Program-made: the position numbers and the translations under genes
Source: Streptomyces sp. SM10
GTDB lineage: Bacteria; Actinomycetota; Actinomycetes; Streptomycetales; Streptomycetaceae
DNA: 62,516 nt
Direction of reading: 5' to 3'
Assembly: GCF_002910915.1 (NCBI RefSeq)
Contig: NZ_NEUF01000047.1
Coordinates: 1 to 62,516, forward strand
Shown here: piece after piece, positions 31,607 through 41,824 of the stretch
How the letters are laid out: the number at the start of each line of letters is the position of its first letter
Numbering within the stretch: the stretch's first letter is position 1
The notes under the pieces: model-generated
The model's database searches: none
Seen by the model: only the letters and a program-made list of their open reading frames with translations
What the model was told of the DNA's origin: nothing

Positions 31607-32389
31607 CTACGCCGACGCCGGCGGATACAGTGCACGCGGCAGTTTCGACGCCGCCGCGGCGTCCAGGAGCCAGAGCGTGCGGCTGCGGCCGTACGCCCCC
31701 GCCGCCGGGGCCTGGATCTCCCCGGCCCCGGACAGCGCGATCTCCGCGGCTACCGCCTTGTCCTCGCCCGCGGCCAGCAGCCACACCTCACGCGCCGCCC
31801 GGATGGCGGGCAGTGTGAGCGAGACGCGGGTGGGCGGCGGCTTGGGCGCACCGTGCACACCGACGACGGTGCGTTCGGTCTCCCGCACCGCGGCCAGCTC
31901 CGGGAAGAGCGACGCGACGTGGGTGTCAGGACCGACACCCAGCATCAGCACGTCGAACGTCGGTACGGACCCGTGGTCCTCCGGGCCCGCGGCAGCGGCG
32001 AGTTCCGCCGCGTACCCAGCGGCCGCGGAGTCCGCGTCGCCCCCGTACGGGCCGTCCGACGCGGGCATCGCGTGGACCCGGGAAGGGTCCAGCCGCACCG
32101 CGTCCAGCAGGGCCTCGCGGGCCTGCGTGACATTGCGTTCCGGGTCGCCCTCGGGCAGGAACCGCTCGTCGCCCCACCACAGGTCGAGCCGCGACCAGTC
32201 GATCGCGTCGCGTGCGGGTGAGGCGGCGAGCGCGGCCAGCAGGCCGTTGCCGTTGCGCCCGCCGGTGAGGACCACCGAGGCGGAACCGCGCGCGGCCTGG
32301 GCGTCCACGATCTTCGTGATCAGCCGGGCCGCCGCGGCCTGAGCCATCAGCTCCTTGTCACGGTGCACGACGAGCTGAGGTGCGCTCAC
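31607..32389 (-). CDS. pgl: 6-phosphogluconolactonase
   Basis: A 260-residue DevB-type lactonase that hydrolyses 6-phosphogluconolactone, the second step of the oxidative pentose-phosphate pathway. The glucosamine-6-phosphate-deaminase-like fold shows LTGGRNGNGLLAAL, the active-site WWGDERFLPEGDPERN block, and LGVGPDTHVASLFPE with the catalytic His; most homologues have GxGxDGHxASLFP, so Thr replaces Gly here. Start GTG 32389 overlaps the opcA stop (GTGA). Last gene of the five-gene minus-strand unit; a terminator follows. Confidence 0.94.
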   Translation of the reverse strand: MSAPQLVVHRDKELMAQAAAARLITKIVDAQAARGSASVVLTGGRNGNGLLAALAASPARDAIDWSRLDLWWGDERFLPEGDPERNVTQAREALLDAVRLDPSRVHAMPASDGPYGGDADSAAAGYAAELAAAAGPEDHGSVPTFDVLMLGVGPDTHVASLFPELAAVRETERTVVGVHGAPKPPPTRVSLTLPAIRAAREVWLLAAGEDKAVAAEIALSGAGEIQAPAAGAYGRSRTLWLLDAAAASKLPRALYPPASA

Positions 32390-33417
32390 TTCGACGCCGC
32401 CTTCTTGGCCGCCGCCTTCTTCGCGGCAGGGGCGGCGGACCCCGTGGGCCCCGGCCGCTTCTGCCCCGTACCGACCGACGACGCCTCGGCGGGGCCGCCG
32501 AGGCGTTCCACGCCGAACTTCACCGTGGCCTCGTAGATGTTGTCCGGGTCCAGACGGCGCAGCTCCTCCGCGAGGAGCTCGGCGGTCTCCCGCCGCTTCA
32601 GCGCGACCGCGCGGTCCGGCTGGCCGGCCATGGAGAGCGTCGCCAGCGAGCCGTCGGGGCGGTCCAGGACGATCACGCCGTTCTTGGTCTCCAGCCGTAC
32701 GGCCGTCAGACCGGGACCACCGGACAGCGTGCGCTCCACGGGGACCCCGAGCCGGCCCGCGAGCCACATGGCCAGCAGTTCGCAGCTCGGGTTGTCGGAC
32801 TCGCCCTCGACCGTCGCCGAGACGACCTGCGCGGGCTGCTGGTCGAGCGCCGCCGCCAGCATCGAGCGCCACGGTGTGATGCGCGTCCAGGCCAGGTCCG
32901 TGTCACCGGGCCGGTACGTCGCCGCGCGCACCGACAGCTCGTCGAGCGGGTGCTCGGCGGAGTAGGTGTCGGTGATGCGGCGCTGGGCGAGCGCGCCCAG
33001 AGGATCCCTGGCCGGGTCCGCCGGAGCGTCCTCGGGCCACCACACGACGACCGGGGCGTCCGGCAGCAGCAGCGGCAGGACGACCGACTGGGCGTGGTTG
33101 GCCAGCTCACCGTGGAGGCGCAGCACGACGGTCTCGCCGGAGCCCGCGTCGGAACCGACCCGGATCTCCGCGTCGAGCCGTGCGTCGCGCCGGGCGCGCG
33201 GCGACTTGCTGACCCGCTTGATCACCGCGATGATCCGCGACGGGTGCTCGCGGGACGAGTCGCTCGCCGCCCGGAGCGCGTCGTAGGCGTTCTCCTCGTC
33301 GGTGACGATGACGAGAGTGAGCACCATGCCGATGGCCGGCGTGCCGATGGAACGGCGCGCCGAGACCAGAGCCTGGTTGATCTTGCTGGACGTGGTTTCC
33401 GTGAGATCGATCTTCAT
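32386..33417 (-). CDS. opcA: Glucose-6-phosphate dehydrogenase assembly protein OpcA
   Basis: A 343-residue OpcA, needed for full activity of glucose-6-phosphate dehydrogenase in cyanobacteria and actinobacteria. Conserved features are MKIDLTETTSSKINQALV at the start, NPSRIIAV-type SRIIAVIKR, VVVWWPEDAPADPARDP and TDLAWTRITPWRSMLAAA. The last 30 residues are a Lys/Ala tail (APAAKKAAAKKAASK) similar in style to the UvrA tail. ATG 33417 overlaps the zwf stop, and the 3' end overlaps pgl by four bases, coupling the synthesis of OpcA to its partner Zwf. Confidence 0.95.
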   Translation of the reverse strand: MKIDLTETTSSKINQALVSARRSIGTPAIGMVLTLVIVTDEENAYDALRAASDSSREHPSRIIAVIKRVSKSPRARRDARLDAEIRVGSDAGSGETVVLRLHGELANHAQSVVLPLLLPDAPVVVWWPEDAPADPARDPLGALAQRRITDTYSAEHPLDELSVRAATYRPGDTDLAWTRITPWRSMLAAALDQQPAQVVSATVEGESDNPSCELLAMWLAGRLGVPVERTLSGGPGLTAVRLETKNGVIVLDRPDGSLATLSMAGQPDRAVALKRRETAELLAEELRRLDPDNIYEATVKFGVERLGGPAEASSVGTGQKRPGPTGSAAPAAKKAAAKKAASK

Positions 33418-34946
33418 GGCCGGCGCCAGCTCCGTCCGTCGCGTGCGAGCATCTCGTCGGCCTCGGCCGGGCCCCATGTACCGGCCTGGTACTGGGCGGG
33501 CTTGCCGTGCTTGTCCCAGTACTCCTCGATCGGGTCGAGGATGTTCCAGGAGAGCTCGACCTCCTGGTGGCGCGGGAAGAGGTTGGCGTCGCCGAGCAGG
33601 ACGTCGAGGATGAGCCGCTCGTACGCCTCCGGGCTGGACTCCGTGAAGGACTCGCCGTAGGCGAAGTCCATCGTGACGTCCCGTACCTCCATGGAGGTGC
33701 CGGGCACCTTGGAGCCGAACCGGACCGTGACCCCCTCGTCCGGCTGCACCCGGATGACCAGGGCGTTGCCGCCGAGTTCCTCCGTCGCACCGGACTCGAA
33801 GGGCAGGTAGGGGGCGCGCTTGAAGACCACCGCGATCTCCGTGACCCGGCGGCCGAGACGCTTGCCGGTACGGAGGTAGAACGGCACGCCCGCCCAGCGG
33901 CGGTTGTTGATCGTCAGCTTGATCGCGGCGAAGGTGTCGGTCTTCGACTTGGGGTCGATACCGTCCTCCTCCAGATAGCCGAGCGCTTCCTCGCCGCCCT
34001 GCCAGGCGTGCGCGTACTGTCCGCGCACGGTGTGCCTGCCCAGGTCCTCGGGCAGCTCCACCGCGGTGAGCACCTTCAGCTTCTCGGCGACCAGGGCCTT
34101 GGGGTGGAAGGAGCCGGGCTCCTCCATCGCCGTCAGCGCCAGCAGCTGGAGCAGGTGGTTCTGGATGACGTCACGGGCGGCACCGATGCCGTCGTAGTAG
34201 CCGGCACGGCCGCCGATGCCGATGTCCTCGGCCATCGTGATCTGGACGTGGTCGACGTACGACCTGTTCCAGATCGGCTCCCACATCGTGTTGGCGAAGC
34301 GGAGGGCCAGGATGTTCTGGACCGTCTCCTTGCCGAGGTAGTGGTCGATGCGGAAGACCTCGTTCGGCGGGAAGACGTCGTGCACGAGCTGGTTCAGCGC
34401 CTGCGCGCTCTCCAGGTCGTGACCGAACGGCTTCTCGATGACGGCGCGTCGCCAGCTGCCTTCCTTCTGGTCGGCCAGCCCGTGCTTCTTGAGCTGCTCG
34501 ACGACCTTGGGGAAGAACTTCGGCGGCACGGAGAGGTAGAAGGCGAAGTTGCCGCCCGTCCCCTGCGCCTTGTCGAGCTCCTCGATCGTGCCCTTGAGGG
34601 TCTCGAACGCGGCGTCGTCGTCGAAGGTGCCCTGGACGAACCGCATGCCCTGGCTGAGCTGCTGCCAGACCTCTTCGCGGAACGGGGTGCGGGAGTGCTC
34701 TTTGACGGCGTCGTGGACGACCTGGGCGAAGTCCTCGTCCTCCCAGTCGCGGCGCGCGAAGCCGATGAGCGAGAAGCCCGGCGGCAGCAGGCCGCGATTG
34801 GCCAGGTCGTAGACGGCGGGCATCAGCTTTTTACGGGACAAATCGCCCGTGACGCCAAAGATCACCAGGCCCGACGGCCCCGCGATGCGCGGGAGCCGTC
34901 GGTCCTGTGCGTCACGGAGCGGGTTGGCTCCGGGAACACCAGACAA
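33414..34946 (-). CDS. zwf: Glucose-6-phosphate 1-dehydrogenase
   Basis: A 510-residue enzyme making 6-phosphogluconolactone and NADPH. The dinucleotide motif is FGVTGDLSRKKLMPAVYDL (29-47), and the substrate-binding/catalytic block RIDHYLGKETVQNIL with the catalytic Lys lies near 200; VIEKPFGHDLESA is also diagnostic. The start is a TTG (34946), six bases from the tal stop, with GGAGGG ten bases upstream. It overlaps opcA by four bases. One of five genes, tkt-tal-zwf-opcA-pgl, covering the oxidative branch (except gnd) and part of the non-oxidative branch. Confidence 0.97.
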   Translation of the reverse strand: MSGVPGANPLRDAQDRRLPRIAGPSGLVIFGVTGDLSRKKLMPAVYDLANRGLLPPGFSLIGFARRDWEDEDFAQVVHDAVKEHSRTPFREEVWQQLSQGMRFVQGTFDDDAAFETLKGTIEELDKAQGTGGNFAFYLSVPPKFFPKVVEQLKKHGLADQKEGSWRRAVIEKPFGHDLESAQALNQLVHDVFPPNEVFRIDHYLGKETVQNILALRFANTMWEPIWNRSYVDHVQITMAEDIGIGGRAGYYDGIGAARDVIQNHLLQLLALTAMEEPGSFHPKALVAEKLKVLTAVELPEDLGRHTVRGQYAHAWQGGEEALGYLEEDGIDPKSKTDTFAAIKLTINNRRWAGVPFYLRTGKRLGRRVTEIAVVFKRAPYLPFESGATEELGGNALVIRVQPDEGVTVRFGSKVPGTSMEVRDVTMDFAYGESFTESSPEAYERLILDVLLGDANLFPRHQEVELSWNILDPIEEYWDKHGKPAQYQAGTWGPAEADEMLARDGRSWRRP

Positions 34947-34951
34947 GGTGG

Positions 34952-36070
34952 TCAGCCCTCCGAAGGAGCGAGGCGCTTGAGCTCCGCCTCGGTGGAGTTG
35001 AGCAGGTCGATCCAGGCGGCTTCGAACTTCTCGACGCCCTCGTCCTCCAGGAGCTGGACGACGTCGTCGTAGCTGACCCCGAGGTTCTTGATCGCTTCGA
35101 GGTCGGCACGAGCCTGGTCGTAACGTCCGGCGACGGTGTTGCCGGTGATCTCACCATGATCGGCCACGGCGTCCAGCGTCGCCTCCGGCATGGTGTTGAC
35201 CGTGTTGGGGGCGACGAGGTCGTCGACGTACAGGGTGTCCTTGAGGGACGGGTCCTTCACGCCGGTCGAGGCCCACAGCGGGCGCTGCTTGTTGGCCTGC
35301 GCCTTGTCCAGGGCGGCCCAGCGGTCGCCGCCGAACACCTCCTCGTAGGCCTCGTAGGCCAGACGGGCGTTGGCGAGGGCGGACTTGCCCTTCGCGGCCT
35401 TCGCCTCGTCGCTGCCGACCGCGTCCAGGCGCTTGTCGATCTCGGTGTCCACACGGGACACGAAGAAGGACGCCACGGAGTGGATCTTGGAGAGGTCCAG
35501 GCCCGCGGCCTTCGCCTTCTCCAGGCCTGCCAGGTAGGCGTCCATGACCTCGCGGTAGCGCTCCAGCGAGAAGATCAGCGTGACGTTGACGCTGATGCCC
35601 TTGCCGATGACCTCGGTGATCGCCGGCAGACCGGCCTTGGTCGCCGGGATCTTGATGAGCGTGTTCGGCCGGTCCACCAGCCAGGCCAGCTGCTTGGCCT
35701 CGGCGACGGTGGCGTCGGTCCTGTGGGCCAGGCGCGGGTCGACCTCGATGGAGACCCGGCCGTCCTGGCCGCCCGTGGCGTCGAAGACCGGACGCAGGAT
35801 GTCGGCGGCGTCGCGGACGTCGGCCGTCGTGATCATGCGGAGGGCCTCTTCGACCGTGACCTTGCGGGTGGCGAGGTCCGTGAGCTGCTGGTCGTAACCG
35901 TGGCCCTGGGAGATCGCCTTCTGGAAGATCGACGGGTTGGTCGTGACACCCACGACGTGGCTCTGGTCGATCAGCTCGGCGAGGTTGCCGGAGGTGATCC
36001 GCGTGCGGGACAGATCGTCGAGCCAGATCGCCACGCCCTCGTCGGAGAGGCGCTTGAGTGCGTCTGTCAT
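34952..36070 (-). CDS. tal: Transaldolase
   Basis: A 372-residue transaldolase of the long actinobacterial type, moving the dihydroxyacetone unit from sedoheptulose 7-phosphate to glyceraldehyde 3-phosphate. The Schiff-base Lys140 is in [27 protein letters not shown] and [13 protein letters not shown] near the N-terminus and [10 protein letters not shown] are further family blocks. ATG 36070 has AGGAGA upstream; the long upstream frame is spurious. It starts 34 bases after tkt in the same unit. Confidence 0.97.
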   Translation of the reverse strand: MTDALKRLSDEGVAIWLDDLSRTRITSGNLAELIDQSHVVGVTTNPSIFQKAISQGHGYDQQLTDLATRKVTVEEALRMITTADVRDAADILRPVFDATGGQDGRVSIEVDPRLAHRTDATVAEAKQLAWLVDRPNTLIKIPATKAGLPAITEVIGKGISVNVTLIFSLERYREVMDAYLAGLEKAKAAGLDLSKIHSVASFFVSRVDTEIDKRLDAVGSDEAKAAKGKSALANARLAYEAYEEVFGGDRWAALDKAQANKQRPLWASTGVKDPSLKDTLYVDDLVAPNTVNTMPEATLDAVADHGEITGNTVAGRYDQARADLEAIKNLGVSYDDVVQLLEDEGVEKFEAAWIDLLNSTEAELKRLAPSEG

Positions 36071-36104
36071 GAGAATTGCATCTCCTACTAGTCGTGTAAC
36101 CGCG

Positions 36105-38192
36105 TCAGCGCGCAGCGGAGGCGAGAGATTCCCGGGCGGCTTCCGCCACGTGCGCGGCGGTGAAGCCGAACTCGCGGAAGAGGACCTTGGCGTCGGCCGA
36201 CGCACCGAAGTGCTCCAGCGAGACGATCCGGCCGGCGTCGCCCACGTACCGGTGCCACGTGAGTCCGATGCCCGCCTCGACGGCGACCCGGGCCTTCACG
36301 GACGGCGGCAGCACGCTGTCCTTGTACGCCTGGTCCTGCTCCTCGAACCACTCGACACACGGCATCGAGACCACCCGGGTCGGCACACCGGCCGCCTGGA
36401 GCTCGTCGCGGGCCTCGACGGCCAGCTGGACCTCGGAGCCCGTGGCGATCAGAACGGCCTGCGCCTCGCCGCCCTCGGCGTCGAAGAGGACGTAACCGCC
36501 CTTGGCCGCGCTCTCGTTCGCCGGGTAGGTGGGTACGCCCTGGCGGGTCAGCGCCAGACCGTGCGGGGCGCCCTTGCCGAACACCTTGGTGTAACGGCGC
36601 AGGATCTCGCGCCAGGCGATGACCGTCTCGTTGGCGTCGGCCGGGCGCACGACGTTCAGGCCCGGGATGGCGCGCAGCGAGGCGATGTGCTCGACCGGCT
36701 GGTGGGTCGGGCCGTCCTCGCCGAGACCGATCGAGTCGTGCGTCCACACGTAGGTGACCGGGAGGTGCATCAGCGCGGAGAGGCGCACGGCGTTGCGCAT
36801 GTAGTCGGAGAACACCAGGAAGGTGCCGCCGTAGATGCGGGTGTTGCCGTGGAGCGCGATGCCGTTCATGGCCGCGGCCATGGAGTGCTCGCGGATGCCG
36901 AAGTGGATCGTCCGGCCGTACGGGTCGGCCTCGGGCAGCGGGTTGCCCGCCGGGAGGAACGACGACGTCTTGTCGATCGTGGTGTTGTTCGAGCCGGCGA
37001 GGTCGGCGGAGCCGCCCCACAGCTCGGGGATGACACCGCCGAGCGCCTGCAGGACCTTGCCGGAGGCGGCACGCGTGGCGACGCCGTGGCCCGCCTCGAA
37101 GACGGGGAGTTCGTCCTCCCAGCCGGCCGGCAGCTCACCCGCGGCGATCCGGTCGAACTCCGCGGCGCGCTCCGGGTTGGCGGTGCGCCAGGCGGCGAAC
37201 GTCTTCTCCCACTCGGCCTTGGCCTCACGGCCCCGGTCCAGCGCCTCACGGGTGTGCCCGATGACCTCGTCGGAGACCTCGAAGGTCTTCTCCGGGTCGA
37301 AGCCGAGCACGCGCTTGGTGGCCGCGATCTCGTCGTCGCCGAGCGCCGAGCCGTGCGCGGCCTCGGTGTTCTGGGCGTTCGGGGCGGGCCAGGCGATGAT
37401 CGAGCGGGCCGCGATGAAGGACGGACGCTCCGTCTCGGCCTTGGCGGCCAGGAGCGCGAGGTGCAGGCCCTCGGGGTCCAGGTCGCCGCTGGGCAGCTGG
37501 TCCACGCGCTGGACGTGCCATCCGTAGGACTCGTAGCGCTTCAGGGTGTCCTCGGAGACCGCGGTCTCCGTGTCGCCCTCGATCGAGATGTGGTTGTCGT
37601 CCCACAGCAGCACCAGGTTGCCGAGCTTCTGGTGGCCGGCCAGCGAGGACGCCTCGGCCGAGATGCCCTCCTGGAGGCAGCCGTCACCGGCGACGACCCA
37701 GACCATGTGGTCGAACGGGGAGGTGCCGGGGGCCGCCTGCGGGTCGAAGAGACCGCGCTCGTAGCGGGCGGCCATCGCCATGCCCACGGCGTTGGCGACG
37801 CCCTGGCCCAGCGGGCCGGTCGTCGTCTCGACACCCGTGGTGTGGCCGTACTCCGGGTGGCCCGGCGTCTTGGAGCCCCAGGTGCGGAATGCCTTGAGGT
37901 CGTCCAGCTCCAGGCCGTATCCGGCGAGGTAGAGCTGGATGTACAGCGTCAGGCTGGAGTGGCCCGCGGACAGTACGAACCGGTCGCGTCCGGTCCACTC
38001 CGCGTCCGCCGGGTCGTGACGCATCACCTTCTGGAAGAGGGTGTACGCGGCAGGAGCGAGGCTCATCGCCGTGCCCGGGTGGCCGTTTCCGACTTTCTGT
38101 ACGGCATCCGCAGCGAGGACGCGGACGGTGTCCACGGCCCGCTGGTCCAATTCGGTCCACTGGAAGTCTGTGGTGGTCGGCTTGGTGCTCAC
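36105..38192 (-). CDS. tkt: Transketolase
   Basis: A 695-residue thiamine-diphosphate enzyme transferring two-carbon ketol units. The TPP/Mg motif is [32 protein letters not shown] (about 158-190), the N-terminal block [21 protein letters not shown] is at 30-50, and the pyrimidine-domain sequence [19 protein letters not shown] carries the conserved Glu/His residues. GTG 38192 starts the five-gene pentose-phosphate operon, which is divergent from ctaB across a 291-base gap. Confidence 0.98.
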   Translation of the reverse strand: MSTKPTTTDFQWTELDQRAVDTVRVLAADAVQKVGNGHPGTAMSLAPAAYTLFQKVMRHDPADAEWTGRDRFVLSAGHSSLTLYIQLYLAGYGLELDDLKAFRTWGSKTPGHPEYGHTTGVETTTGPLGQGVANAVGMAMAARYERGLFDPQAAPGTSPFDHMVWVVAGDGCLQEGISAEASSLAGHQKLGNLVLLWDDNHISIEGDTETAVSEDTLKRYESYGWHVQRVDQLPSGDLDPEGLHLALLAAKAETERPSFIAARSIIAWPAPNAQNTEAAHGSALGDDEIAATKRVLGFDPEKTFEVSDEVIGHTREALDRGREAKAEWEKTFAAWRTANPERAAEFDRIAAGELPAGWEDELPVFEAGHGVATRAASGKVLQALGGVIPELWGGSADLAGSNNTTIDKTSSFLPAGNPLPEADPYGRTIHFGIREHSMAAAMNGIALHGNTRIYGGTFLVFSDYMRNAVRLSALMHLPVTYVWTHDSIGLGEDGPTHQPVEHIASLRAIPGLNVVRPADANETVIAWREILRRYTKVFGKGAPHGLALTRQGVPTYPANESAAKGGYVLFDAEGGEAQAVLIATGSEVQLAVEARDELQAAGVPTRVVSMPCVEWFEEQDQAYKDSVLPPSVKARVAVEAGIGLTWHRYVGDAGRIVSLEHFGASADAKVLFREFGFTAAHVAEAARESLASAAR

Positions 38193-38483
38193 CCTGAGTC
38201 AGGGCTCCTCTCCACTGTTCGTAAACCGGTGGCTGTTACCGCACCGGGCATTGTCGAGCCTACCCCCGTCACAAGGCCGTACTTCTGCCCTTTCCACAGT
38301 GCGGGCGACCTGCGGAGTTCGCCTCCCGTATGAGCGCTCCCGTTCACTTCTGCGCCACCCCAACACGACCCCACCCCCGCGAAGAGCGGCGTATGCCCAA
38401 CGTCTACAGTGGTCTGGTTCGCGCAAGTCTTTACCGGGCCTTCATGCCCGGAGCTTGCTGGGATTTCTCTGTCAGGGGTGTGC

Positions 38484-39431
38484 GTGACGGCCGTCGAGTC
38501 CCGACCCGCAGGGGTCGCCTTGACTCCGAGCCCAGTGGGCCATCGCCCGTTCGGGGCCCGCATCAAGGCATTCGTGGCTCTTACCAAGCCGCGCATCATC
38601 GAGCTGCTGCTGATCACCACCGTTCCGGTGATGTTCCTCGCCGCTCAGGGCGTGCCCGATCTTTGGCTCGTAGTGACCACCACCATCGGCGGATATCTCT
38701 CCGCGGGCGGTGCCAATGCGCTCAACATGTATATCGACCGCGACATCGACGCGCTGATGGACCGTACGTCCCAGCGTCCGCTGGTCACGGGCATGGTGAG
38801 CCCCCGTGAGTGCCTGGCCTTCGGAATCGCCCTCGGGGTGATTTCCACGGTCTGGTTCGGACTGCTCGTCAACTGGCTCTCCGCGGCCCTCGCGCTGGGC
38901 GCACTCCTGTTCTATGTCGTCGTCTACACGATGCTGCTCAAGCGCCGTACCTCGCAGAACATCGTCTGGGGCGGAATCGCCGGGTGCATGCCCGTACTCA
39001 TCGGCTGGTCCGCAGTGACCAATTCGATGAGCTGGGCCGCGGTCATTCTTTTCGCCGTGATCTTCTTCTGGACGCCGCCGCACTACTGGCCGCTGTCGAT
39101 GAAGGTCAAGGAGGACTACGCCCGGGTCGGTGTCCCGATGCTCCCGGTGGTCGCCTCCAACCGGGTGGTGGCCCGCCAGATCGTCGTCTACAGCTGGGTG
39201 ATGGTCGGTGTCTCGCTGCTGCTGACCCCGCTGGGCTACACCGGCTGGTTCTACACGGCCGTGGCCCTGCTGACCGGAGGCTTCTGGCTCTGGGAGGCCC
39301 ACGGCCTGCAGAACAGGGCGAAGTCGGGCGTGACGGGCGCCAAGCTCAAGGAGATGCGGCTGTTCCACTGGTCCATCACCTATGTCTCCCTCCTCTTCGT
39401 CGCCGTCGCGGTGGACCCCTTCCTGAGGTAG
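38484..39431 (+). CDS. ctaB: Protohaem IX farnesyltransferase (haem O synthase)
   Basis: A 315-residue polytopic prenyltransferase (about nine helices) that adds farnesyl to haem b to make haem O, for cytochrome oxidase. The Asp-rich motif is [18 protein letters not shown], and the second conserved region is [29 protein letters not shown] 38484 ([10 protein letters not shown]) follows AGGGG at six bases; a GTG six bases further upstream is an alternative. It is divergent from tkt. ctaA, the next step, lies 2.4 kb downstream on the other strand. Confidence 0.95.
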   Translation: MTAVESRPAGVALTPSPVGHRPFGARIKAFVALTKPRIIELLLITTVPVMFLAAQGVPDLWLVVTTTIGGYLSAGGANALNMYIDRDIDALMDRTSQRPLVTGMVSPRECLAFGIALGVISTVWFGLLVNWLSAALALGALLFYVVVYTMLLKRRTSQNIVWGGIAGCMPVLIGWSAVTNSMSWAAVILFAVIFFWTPPHYWPLSMKVKEDYARVGVPMLPVVASNRVVARQIVVYSWVMVGVSLLLTPLGYTGWFYTAVALLTGGFWLWEAHGLQNRAKSGVTGAKLKEMRLFHWSITYVSLLFVAVAVDPFLR

Positions 39432-39454
39432 TCCCGCACGCACCGATGCTCCGC

Positions 39455-39498
39455 CGACGGGCGGGGGACGTGGCCGATGCCACGCCCCCCGCCCGTCG
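39455..39498 (+). terminator. Terminator after ctaB
   Basis: A stem of about 19 bp with one mismatch: GACGGGCGGGGGACGTGGC (39456-39474) against GCCACG-CCCCCCGCCCGTC ending at 39497, loop CGAT. Confidence 0.75.
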
Positions 39499-39531
39499 CC
39501 AGTCGATCTACCCGTCGGTAGCATCCTGTCC

Positions 39532-39891
39532 ATGGCAGAGACGGCAGAGACCCAGCAGGTGGACGGCAAGCAGGCGGCGCGCGCGGAGCGCAGGGCGGCC
39601 CGGCTCGCCAAGCAGATCGGTGCCTTCTCCAAGGCGCACGGCGGTGCCGAGGGGCAGCTCGCCCACATCGGCCAGGCCGGCACCCGCATCGTCCTCGTCG
39701 GCGAGGACGGAGGCTGGGGCGACCTGGTGGCCCCGTCGTACGCGATCGCCGAGAGCGCAGCGGCGAAGTCCGGGATCACGATGCACGAGGACTTCGACGG
39801 CGAGTTCGCCGCGAAGGTCCGCACCGGCCCCTACGAGTGGTCCCGGATGGCGGGCATCCAGCTGGGCGGCCCGTCCAACGGCAAGGGCTGA
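39532..39891 (+). CDS. Conserved hypothetical protein, 119 aa
   Basis: I do not recognise this family beyond its occurrence next to ctaB in streptomycetes. The N-terminal half is a charged Ala/Arg/Lys helix (KQAARAERRAARLAKQIGAFSKAHGG), followed by a compact segment with TRIVLVGEDGGWGDLVAPSYAIAESAAAKSGITMHEDFDGEF. No signal peptide, membrane helix or cysteine is present, so a small soluble cytoplasmic protein is likely. The start ATG 39532 has only a weak ribosome-binding site; a TACC-GTCGGTAGCATCC stretch upstream may include a -10 box. It has its own terminator on both sides. Confidence 0.75.
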   Translation: MAETAETQQVDGKQAARAERRAARLAKQIGAFSKAHGGAEGQLAHIGQAGTRIVLVGEDGGWGDLVAPSYAIAESAAAKSGITMHEDFDGEFAAKVRTGPYEWSRMAGIQLGGPSNGKG

Positions 39892-39911
39892 GCCCTCCCG
39901 TACCGGCGGAC

Positions 39912-39938
39912 GAGGCGCCCCGTGGCCCGGGGCGCCTC
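39912..39938 (+). terminator. Terminator after the 119-aa gene
   Basis: Perfect 11-bp stem GAGGCGCCCCG (39912-39922)/CGGGGCGCCTC (39928-39938) with a 5-base loop. The remaining bases up to the next gene at 40185 show nothing recognisable. Confidence 0.7.
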
Positions 39939-40184
39939 TTCGGCGTGCCCCGGGGCCGTGCGCACCGGGGACGCACGGGCGTCGCCCACCCCGCGGGTCC
40001 TCGTCCACGGCGGGCATGCCACGCTGCCGAGGGCGGGCCGGCCGTGGCTCCGCGGCGTGGCCGCCGGGGGACCGGACGCCACGCGCGTCCCGGACGGCGG
40101 CCAGGTCAGCCGACCGCGCCTCACCGCCGTCCCGGAGGGTACGGCGCTGACCGCCGTACGGAAAGCAGGAGAAGGGAGACCCAC

Positions 40185-40826
40185 GTGGAGTTGCTGACCG
40201 GGCTGCGCGCCCACCGGATCGTCGCCATCGTGCGCGGCGACGACGCGGACGCCACGCTCAGGACCGTCGTCACCCTGGCCGAGGAGGGCATCGCGCTCAT
40301 CGAGGTCTCCCTCAGCGGAAAGGACGCGCTCGGCGTCATCCGCCGGGCCCGTGCCGCCCTGGGCCCCGCCGCGGTGCTCGGCGCCGGTACCGTGCTGACG
40401 GCCGAGGACGCGAGGGCCGTGCGCGACGCGGGGGCGGACTTCGTCGTCACCCCGGCCGTCTGCGAGGGCGTCACCGAATCCGTGCGCCTGGGGCTGCCCG
40501 TGCTGGCCGGAGTCATGACCCCGACCGACATCGTCGCCGCCCAGCGGCTCGGCGCGGACGGCTGCAAGATCTTCCCCGCGGCGCAGGCCGGTGGACCCGG
40601 CTACCTCAAGGCCCTGCGCGGTCCCTTCCCCGACGCACCGTTCGTGCCGGTGGGGGGAGTGGACGCCGGGCTCGCCCGTGAGTATCTCGCCCAGGGCGCC
40701 ACCGCGGTCGGCGTGGGCTCTCCGCTGACCGGCGACGCCACCGACGGCGGAGACCTCGACGCCCTGCGTCGGCGCGCCCGGGCGTTCCTCGACGCCGTAC
40801 GCACGTCCCCGGACGCCGGGCGATGA
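40185..40826 (+). CDS. eda: 2-dehydro-3-deoxy-6-phosphogluconate (KDPG) aldolase
   Basis: A 213-residue class I aldolase of the KDPG/KHG family, cleaving KDPG to pyruvate and glyceraldehyde 3-phosphate. The phosphate/substrate block IVAIVRGDDAD is at 11-21, the catalytic Glu is in ALIEVSLSGKDA, the Schiff-base Lys in DGCKIFPAAQAGGPGYLKALRGPFP, and PVGGVDAGLAREYLAQGATAVGVGS closes the barrel. GTG 40185 follows GAAGGGAG. The ATGA overlap with the next gene (a PfkB sugar kinase) points to a KDG-to-pyruvate module; no 6-phosphogluconate dehydratase (edd) is present here, so feeding from uronates or galactonate is more likely than from glucose. Confidence 0.92.
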   Translation: MELLTGLRAHRIVAIVRGDDADATLRTVVTLAEEGIALIEVSLSGKDALGVIRRARAALGPAAVLGAGTVLTAEDARAVRDAGADFVVTPAVCEGVTESVRLGLPVLAGVMTPTDIVAAQRLGADGCKIFPAAQAGGPGYLKALRGPFPDAPFVPVGGVDAGLAREYLAQGATAVGVGSPLTGDATDGGDLDALRRRARAFLDAVRTSPDAGR

Positions 40827-41803
40827 GCGCTGCCGCACCGCTCGTGCGGGCCCCGGTCGCCTGCATCGGCGAGACCATGGCCGCGCTCGTCCCGGATCCG
40901 GCGGCTCCCCTGGAGGGCGCCGGACAGCTCGGCGTGCGCATCGCCGGCGCCGAGTCCAACGTGGCGGTGTACCTCGCCGACCACGGGGTGTCCGCCCGCT
41001 GGGTCTCGGCCCTCGGCGACGACCCGTTCGGACGCAGGATCCGCGGCGAGGTCGCCGCGGCCGGTGTCGACGTCAGCGGGGTGCTCACCGACCCGCACCG
41101 CCCCACCGGACTCCTCGTCAAGGACCCCGGGCCCCAGGGGACCCGGGTCCACTACTACCGTCGCGGCTCCGCCGCCTCGGCCCTGGCCGCGGACGTGCTG
41201 GAGCAGGAGGCGGTGCGCACCGCCGGGCTCGTCCACCTCACCGGCGTCACCCCGGCGCTCTCAGCGAGCTGCCGCGACCTCCTCGGCACCCTGATGGAGC
41301 CGCCGCCGGTCGAACGGCCCCGGCCGGTCAGTTTCGACGTCAACCACCGTGCCGCGCTCTGGTCGGCCGGGACGGCGCCGCGCGTCCTGCTCGCTCTCGC
41401 CGGCCGGGCGGACATCGTCTTCGTCGGCCTGGACGAGGCACAGGACCTGTGGGGCGAGGAGCTGAAGGACGCCGCGGACGTACGGGAACTGCTGCCCGGG
41501 CCCCGTGTCCTGGTCGTCAAGGACGGCGGAACGGATGCCACCGCCTTCGACCCGACCGGGGTGCACAGGGTGGCCGCGCGCAGGGTCGACGTGGTCGAGC
41601 CGGTGGGCGCGGGCGACGCCTTCGCCGCGGGGTTCCTCGCCGGGCTGCTGCGCGGCGAGGACTCCGTACGCGCGCTGCGGCTGGGACACCTCACCGCGGG
41701 GGCCGCGCTCCGGGTCACCGGGGACCACGGCCCGCTGCCGTCGCCCGGACGGATCGCCGAGCTGTTGGACGCGGCGCCGGAGGTCTGGTCGCAGGACGGC
41801 TGA
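40823..41803 (+). CDS. PfkB-family sugar kinase, probable 2-keto-3-deoxygluconate kinase
   Basis: A 326-residue ribokinase-fold enzyme. CIGETMAALVP starts the fold, GAESNVAVYLADHG is the substrate-side Gly/Asn motif, LLVKDPGPQGTRVHYYRRGSAAS resembles KDG kinases, and VEPVGAGDAFAAGFLAGLLRG is the catalytic anion hole with Asp base. It overlaps the KDPG aldolase gene by four bases, so its product is probably KDPG, the aldolase substrate. Kinase family is certain; substrate is inferred from the neighbour. Confidence 0.88.
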   Translation: MSAAAPLVRAPVACIGETMAALVPDPAAPLEGAGQLGVRIAGAESNVAVYLADHGVSARWVSALGDDPFGRRIRGEVAAAGVDVSGVLTDPHRPTGLLVKDPGPQGTRVHYYRRGSAASALAADVLEQEAVRTAGLVHLTGVTPALSASCRDLLGTLMEPPPVERPRPVSFDVNHRAALWSAGTAPRVLLALAGRADIVFVGLDEAQDLWGEELKDAADVRELLPGPRVLVVKDGGTDATAFDPTGVHRVAARRVDVVEPVGAGDAFAAGFLAGLLRGEDSVRALRLGHLTAGAALRVTGDHGPLPSPGRIAELLDAAPEVWSQDG

Positions 41804-41824
41804 CCAGGGCCCCGGCGCCCGCGT

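Noticed and set aside
38401..38416. DasR-like site AGTGGTCT upstream of ctaB
   Set aside because: Only the left half-site fits; about 11 of 16 positions match the dre consensus, which is expected by chance in this composition.
39837..40184. In-frame extension upstream of the KDPG aldolase
   Set aside because: The added residues are low-complexity, overlap the end of the 119-aa gene and cross a terminator; GTG 40185 has the ribosome-binding site.
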